Source of the DNA: JAMLGJ01 sp047972145
GTDB taxonomy: Bacteria > Actinomycetota > Acidimicrobiia > Acidimicrobiales > Microtrichaceae
Direction: 5' to 3'
Assembly (NCBI GenBank): GCA_047972145.1
Contig: JBKEAI010000047.1
Span: 1 to 59,262 of the forward strand
Length of the DNA stretch: 59,262 nt
In this document: positions 57,201 through 59,262 of the stretch, piece after piece
Numbering within the stretch: the stretch's first letter is position 1
How the letters are laid out: the number at the start of each line of letters is the position of its first letter
Translations under genes and position numbers: made by a program
Notes under the pieces: generated by a model
Told to the model about the DNA's origin: nothing
The model's input: only the letters and a program-made list of their open reading frames with translations
Database searches by the model: none

Positions 57201-57349
57201 AGCTCCGCCACGGCGGCAACCGGGATCGGTTCGGCCTCGAGGTGTGCCGCGGTCACCTCCAGTGGCTGTCTCGAGCTGATCTCCGCGGGCGCAACCCGCT
57301 CGTGCAGCTCGCGCCTTATGCGATTCTCGGTCACCTTGTCGTCGTGCAC
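54230..57349 (-). CDS. GH38 alpha-mannosidase
   Basis: 1039 residues, normal for class II alpha-mannosidases. The metal site GHAHIDTAWLWPMRETRRK (His258, Asp260) is followed by VWIPDVFGYPGTLPQIF with nucleophile Asp370. FSWEG-like LSWNRQNRFPHHSFTWEG and YGDGGGGPSSEML belong to the substrate site. A C-terminal beta-rich half follows, as in the family. The start codon is GTG at 57349. The enzyme hydrolyses alpha-mannosides using Zn; no signal peptide is seen, so a cytoplasmic location for turnover of imported or storage mannans is likely. It lies alone between AzlCD and the small membrane gene. Confidence 0.93.
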   Translation of the reverse strand: MHDDKVTENRIRRELHERVAPAEISSRQPLEVTAAHLEAEPIPVAAVAELDLAAIAPGTPWGAPWGTTWFRATGEVPPRAPNGGEFEISVDIGFSGAMPGFQAEASIYRDGLIRCGVHPRRRGVALADVSGEGLIEFLVEASANPNFSESFRANPLGDRATAGGDPLYVYRGIDLVEFQPAVRRLRVELRTLDDLMRSLTFGSPRRRRLLRTISRALDALDLHDVVGSAEAAREVLAEGFDVPASADAHRLHAIGHAHIDTAWLWPMRETRRKCARTFSNQVRLMEEYPEHRFACSQAAQYEFVEQDHPELFEDITEMVAAGRWSPVGGMWVEADMNLPSGESLVRQLVYGQRYFEEHFGIRCREVWIPDVFGYPGTLPQIFRAAGCDRFLTQKLSWNRQNRFPHHSFTWEGTDGSTVAAHFPPVDTYNCDMSAREIIHAAANFSDSAWSDDSLVPFGYGDGGGGPSSEMLERARLLADTAGAPRIHMDAPEVFFDQLEADLSQPGTPHWRGELYFEMHRGTFTTQARTKVGNRRCEALLREVELWAATTGTEGLSGETEALWKRVLVQQFHDIIPGSSIAWVHDDAEAEHSAVQASAQRLIESMLADQPGPALMLANPATHPRTEVLTLPASFCGVVGEGGGEMWPEGSVQELSDGSVAAMVTTPGMAVGAPVPGDPGDAVVVEGGSISNSSIAVTLDPSGEITSIRDLRFSRELLPHGRCAATLLLAPDQPVEYDAWDLEEWTVPRSVVVPANGGVEVLERGPLLGRLRTRHTFGRSSVERTITLRAGSPRIDIGLQIEWHEDEKLLSVDFPLDVRTDAARCDAQFGFLERPTHRNTSWDAAKFEVCAHRWVDLSEPGFGVAVLNDGRYGHGVQDGGIRVSVLRAPRYPDPDADRGSHALTLALLPHGPQLADVVCEAEALNYPIRAVLRPQDVRATNVPQSPAILEVSDPRVSVSALKPADDGSGDLIVRMWESTGDRVALELRTDRALVAATRCDALEDPAASGDRQDSPLSVIDGVLALEMRPFELVTLRLQAG

Positions 57350-57444
57350 GACACAACGATGGCATGTCCACGGCGTGCAGAGGGGCTCTCAGGTTTGCCC
57401 GAAGCCGGCGCTGAGCCTCGGGCTCCAGGGCCACCTCTCATGGC

Positions 57445-57756
57445 TCATGGCCAGATCGCCGCTAGCACGAGCACCGCGACCATGCCCGACCCCAAGGTCC
57501 ATCCGACAGAGCGCGTGCGCACCGACACCACCAACGCAACCCCCAGGGCGATGTACCAGGGGCCGAACGGCCGCACGGCTCCCCCGTCGAACACGAGCGA
57601 GTTCGCCACGAGCGCCGGAAGCACCGCGGCGGGTATCAGCTCGAGCGTCCGACGCAGGCGCAACGGGATGGTGCGGCCCGCTACGAGCACGACGACGGAG
57701 ATCCGTAGCAGGTAGGTGCCGAGCGCAGCGAGCAGGAACTCCAAGGTGAGGCTCAT
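57445..57756 (-). CDS. azlD: AzlD family branched-chain amino acid permease subunit
   Basis: 103 residues with three to four hydrophobic helices; the N-terminal FLLAALGTYLLRISVVVLV and central RLRRTLELIPAAVLPALVANSL are the AzlD signatures. The ATG at 57756 overlaps the stop of azlC by four bases, so the pair is translated together. Together AzlCD exports branched-chain amino acids in characterised relatives. Confidence 0.9.
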   Translation of the reverse strand: MSLTLEFLLAALGTYLLRISVVVLVAGRTIPLRLRRTLELIPAAVLPALVANSLVFDGGAVRPFGPWYIALGVALVVSVRTRSVGWTLGSGMVAVLVLAAIWP

Positions 57757-58499
57757 CGCTGCGATTCCGGGCTCTGGTCGGAGCCGTCTCCGCCGGTCAC
57801 CTCACGGCGGTAGGTGGCCTGATCGTCGGGGCCGACCAGCATCGACGCGACGAGGAGTCCGGTGAATGCGCCGAGGAGGATGTTGGTCCCGGCGGGTAGC
57901 GGGTGGGCGACGATCGCCACCAGCACCGAGACGACCGCTGCGACGATGGTTGGGCGGTTGCGTATCGAGGGCAGCGCGACAGCGGTGAACATCAGAGGGA
58001 TGATGAAACCCAACTGGAGGCTCTCCGGTACCTGAGTGCCGCCGAGAATCCCGACCAGCGTGCCGAGTTGCCAGAACGCGTACAGCATCATTCCCGCACC
58101 CAGGAAGAACCAGCGCCGCGAGGTCGGATCGCGCAGCGACTCGAACTCGACGAGCGAGACAGCCGTCGCCTGGTCGGTCATCAGGTGCGGGAGACCGAAT
58201 CGCCATCGTGGCGGAAAAGCCGAGAAGGCAGGTGCCAGGGCAGCGGAGTAGAGGATGAAACGTGCGTTGATCACCAGAGCCGTACCGACCGCCACCGCCC
58301 AACTCGCCCCCTCAACGTGCAGCTCGACAAGGGAGAGCTGCGATGCTCCAGCGAACACGCCCAGGCTTCCCAGCATCCCCGTGAACACACCGACACCGGC
58401 TTCGGAGACAGCGACTCCGTAGACGATTCCGAACGGTAGTACCCCTGCCGCAAGGGCGGCTGAGCTGCGCGCGCCCGCTAGGAGATGGGTGCGCGACAT
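57753..58499 (-). CDS. azlC: AzlC family branched-chain amino acid permease subunit
   Basis: 248 residues, five or more membrane helices. The N-terminal block ALAAGVLPFGIVYGVAVSEAG, then GSLGVFAGASQLSLVELHVEGA and NARFILYSAALAPAF, is typical of AzlC, with the conserved NaR(F/Y)xLYgA motif. It overlaps azlD (ATGA). The pair is the large and small component of an exporter for branched-chain amino acids; its substrate here is only inferred from the family. Confidence 0.92.
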   Translation of the reverse strand: MSRTHLLAGARSSAALAAGVLPFGIVYGVAVSEAGVGVFTGMLGSLGVFAGASQLSLVELHVEGASWAVAVGTALVINARFILYSAALAPAFSAFPPRWRFGLPHLMTDQATAVSLVEFESLRDPTSRRWFFLGAGMMLYAFWQLGTLVGILGGTQVPESLQLGFIIPLMFTAVALPSIRNRPTIVAAVVSVLVAIVAHPLPAGTNILLGAFTGLLVASMLVGPDDQATYRREVTGGDGSDQSPESQR

Positions 58500-58545
58500 C
58501 GACCCATTCTGCCACCAGTGCCCTGAGAGCAGAGAGTGCTCGGGA

Positions 58546-58995
58546 TCAATCCATGCGTCGCGACCGGTGGGCTTCGATCACGCTGTGAAGCCAACTCTCG
58601 AAGCCGACGCTCGACTGCGTGTACTCGACGCCGTAGAACGCGTAGCCCAGCTCGTCGGAGGGCTGCACCCTGCGTATGGTCGCCTGGAACTCCACTCCGG
58701 GGCCGAGCGTGACATCCACAGTCGCACCCACGACACACCGCGCGTTGGTGGGTGCCAGGATCCCCGCACCACTCACAGAGACGTTGCACACCAGAGCGTC
58801 GTCACCGCGCTGTGCCACCGGGCGCTGAGAGGGCTCCTCCCCGCGGGCTGTTCGAAGCCGCTGCACCCAGGCGGTCTGAGCGTATGGAGCCCAACGGGCG
58901 GGGACCGAGTCGAGCTCGAAGCGTTCACCGATGCGCGCGTCGTAGGCGACGTAGGAAGCGACCTCGGGGCGGGCGCGGCCCTCAGGGGTGTCCAT
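58546..58995 (-). CDS. PilZ-like domain protein (possible c-di-GMP receptor)
   Basis: 149 residues. A C-terminal beta-barrel region with DDALVCNVSVSGAGILAPTN and VDVTLGPGVEFQATIRRVQ follows the PilZ pattern D/N-x-S-x-x-G, preceded by Arg residues (RPVAQR) that could form the RxxxR c-di-GMP motif. The match is moderate, as the first motif is shifted. If correct, it could report the output of the GGDEF-EAL protein at 49332. The start is the ATG at 58995. Confidence 0.65.
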   Translation of the reverse strand: MDTPEGRARPEVASYVAYDARIGERFELDSVPARWAPYAQTAWVQRLRTARGEEPSQRPVAQRGDDALVCNVSVSGAGILAPTNARCVVGATVDVTLGPGVEFQATIRRVQPSDELGYAFYGVEYTQSSVGFESWLHSVIEAHRSRRMD

Positions 58996-59143
58996 GGTCA
59001 GCCTCGCTCGGTCATCGGTCCCACTCCATCGTCACATCGTGCCGATCGTCACCGTGTCTCCACACCCATACATCGGCGGGCGGAGCCGCCACCTGAACCT
59101 TCTTCGACCTTGTCGGCCTGCGACCTTGCCGGCATGGGAGGCA

Positions 59144-59262
59144 CTACCCGTCGGCAGCTGTACCGGCATCGGCTTCGGCAAGCTCGCGACGGACCTGGTC
59201 CATGTCGAGTGCCTCCGCCTGGCCGATCAGGTCCTCCAGGGCCGACTCGGGTAGGGCCCCAG
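59144..59262 (-). CDS. C-terminal end of a gene continuing beyond the right edge
   Basis: An open frame enters from the right edge and ends with TAG at 59144-59146. The visible C-terminus reads ALPESALEDLIGQAEALDMD, then QVRRELAEADAG, an acidic helical tail. It is too short to identify. The 148 bases between it and the PilZ-like gene hold no other gene. Confidence 0.6.
   Translation of the reverse strand, partial: GALPESALEDLIGQAEALDMDQVRRELAEADAGTAADG

Overview
The window is high-GC DNA with the gene content of a free-living actinobacterium, most plausibly of the class Acidimicrobiia or a relative. The signs are three luciferase-like F420-dependent oxidoreductases, an F420/PPOX-type flavin protein, a DUF222/13E12-type HNH protein with a mycobacterial-style SOS box, an MMPL transporter, frequent GTG starts and several promoters that place +1 on the start codon. 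Taxonomy is inferred from gene content only. I saw no tRNA, rRNA, CRISPR array, phage gene or transposase. No gene-free stretch exceeds 300 bases; the longest is about 230 bases, at 37622-37852.

Region 1 (1-1590): the start and most of a DUF222/HNH gene running off the left edge, with an SOS-box-like palindrome on its start codon. Region 2 (1701-31959) is a continuous catabolic cluster of about 30 kb for an unidentified acyl-CoA substrate. It holds three acyl-CoA synthetases, an acyl-CoA dehydrogenase, seven crotonase-fold proteins (one fused to a SnoaL domain, one truncated), a MaoC hydratase and four SDRs, one of 2,4-dienoyl-CoA reductase type. It also holds a 3-ketosteroid-dehydrogenase-like flavoprotein, a second FAD oxidoreductase, three F420-type LLM oxidoreductases, an IpdAB/GctAB-like protein pair, SnoaL-like proteins, and TetR and MerR regulators. 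At its centre is a cobalamin-dependent acyl-CoA mutase (large and small subunits) with its MeaB-type G-protein chaperone. An 11-bp palindrome, ACGTT-N-AACGT, or a degraded form of it, recurs at six intergenic promoter positions of this cluster and may define a regulon.

Region 3 (31993-37621) holds endonuclease III, a rifampin-phosphotransferase-like enzyme, a YdeI-like protein, a PhnB-like VOC protein and a divergent WYL regulator. Region 4 (37853-46602) mixes envelope and small-molecule genes: a DUF6159 membrane protein, a DUF2007 protein, a secreted glucosaminidase, a PPOX protein, two alkaline-phosphatase-superfamily enzymes flanking thrH, two small hypothetical or lipoprotein genes and an alpha/beta-hydrolase lipoprotein. 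Region 5 (46721-59262) holds an MMPL transporter, a GGDEF-EAL protein, phosphofructokinase, an MFS transporter, a small membrane protein, a GH38 alpha-mannosidase, AzlCD, a PilZ-like protein and the C-terminus of one further gene.

A probable logic for region 2: FadD-type ligases activate carboxylic acids to CoA thioesters. An isovaleryl-CoA-dehydrogenase-like ACAD, hydratases and isomerases oxidise them. The B12 mutase rearranges a branched carbon skeleton that blocks beta-oxidation, and the IpdAB-like pair plus VOC, KstD-like and F420 enzymes handle cyclic or unusual intermediates. The substrate (terpenoid, steroid fragment or branched acid) cannot be fixed from sequence alone.
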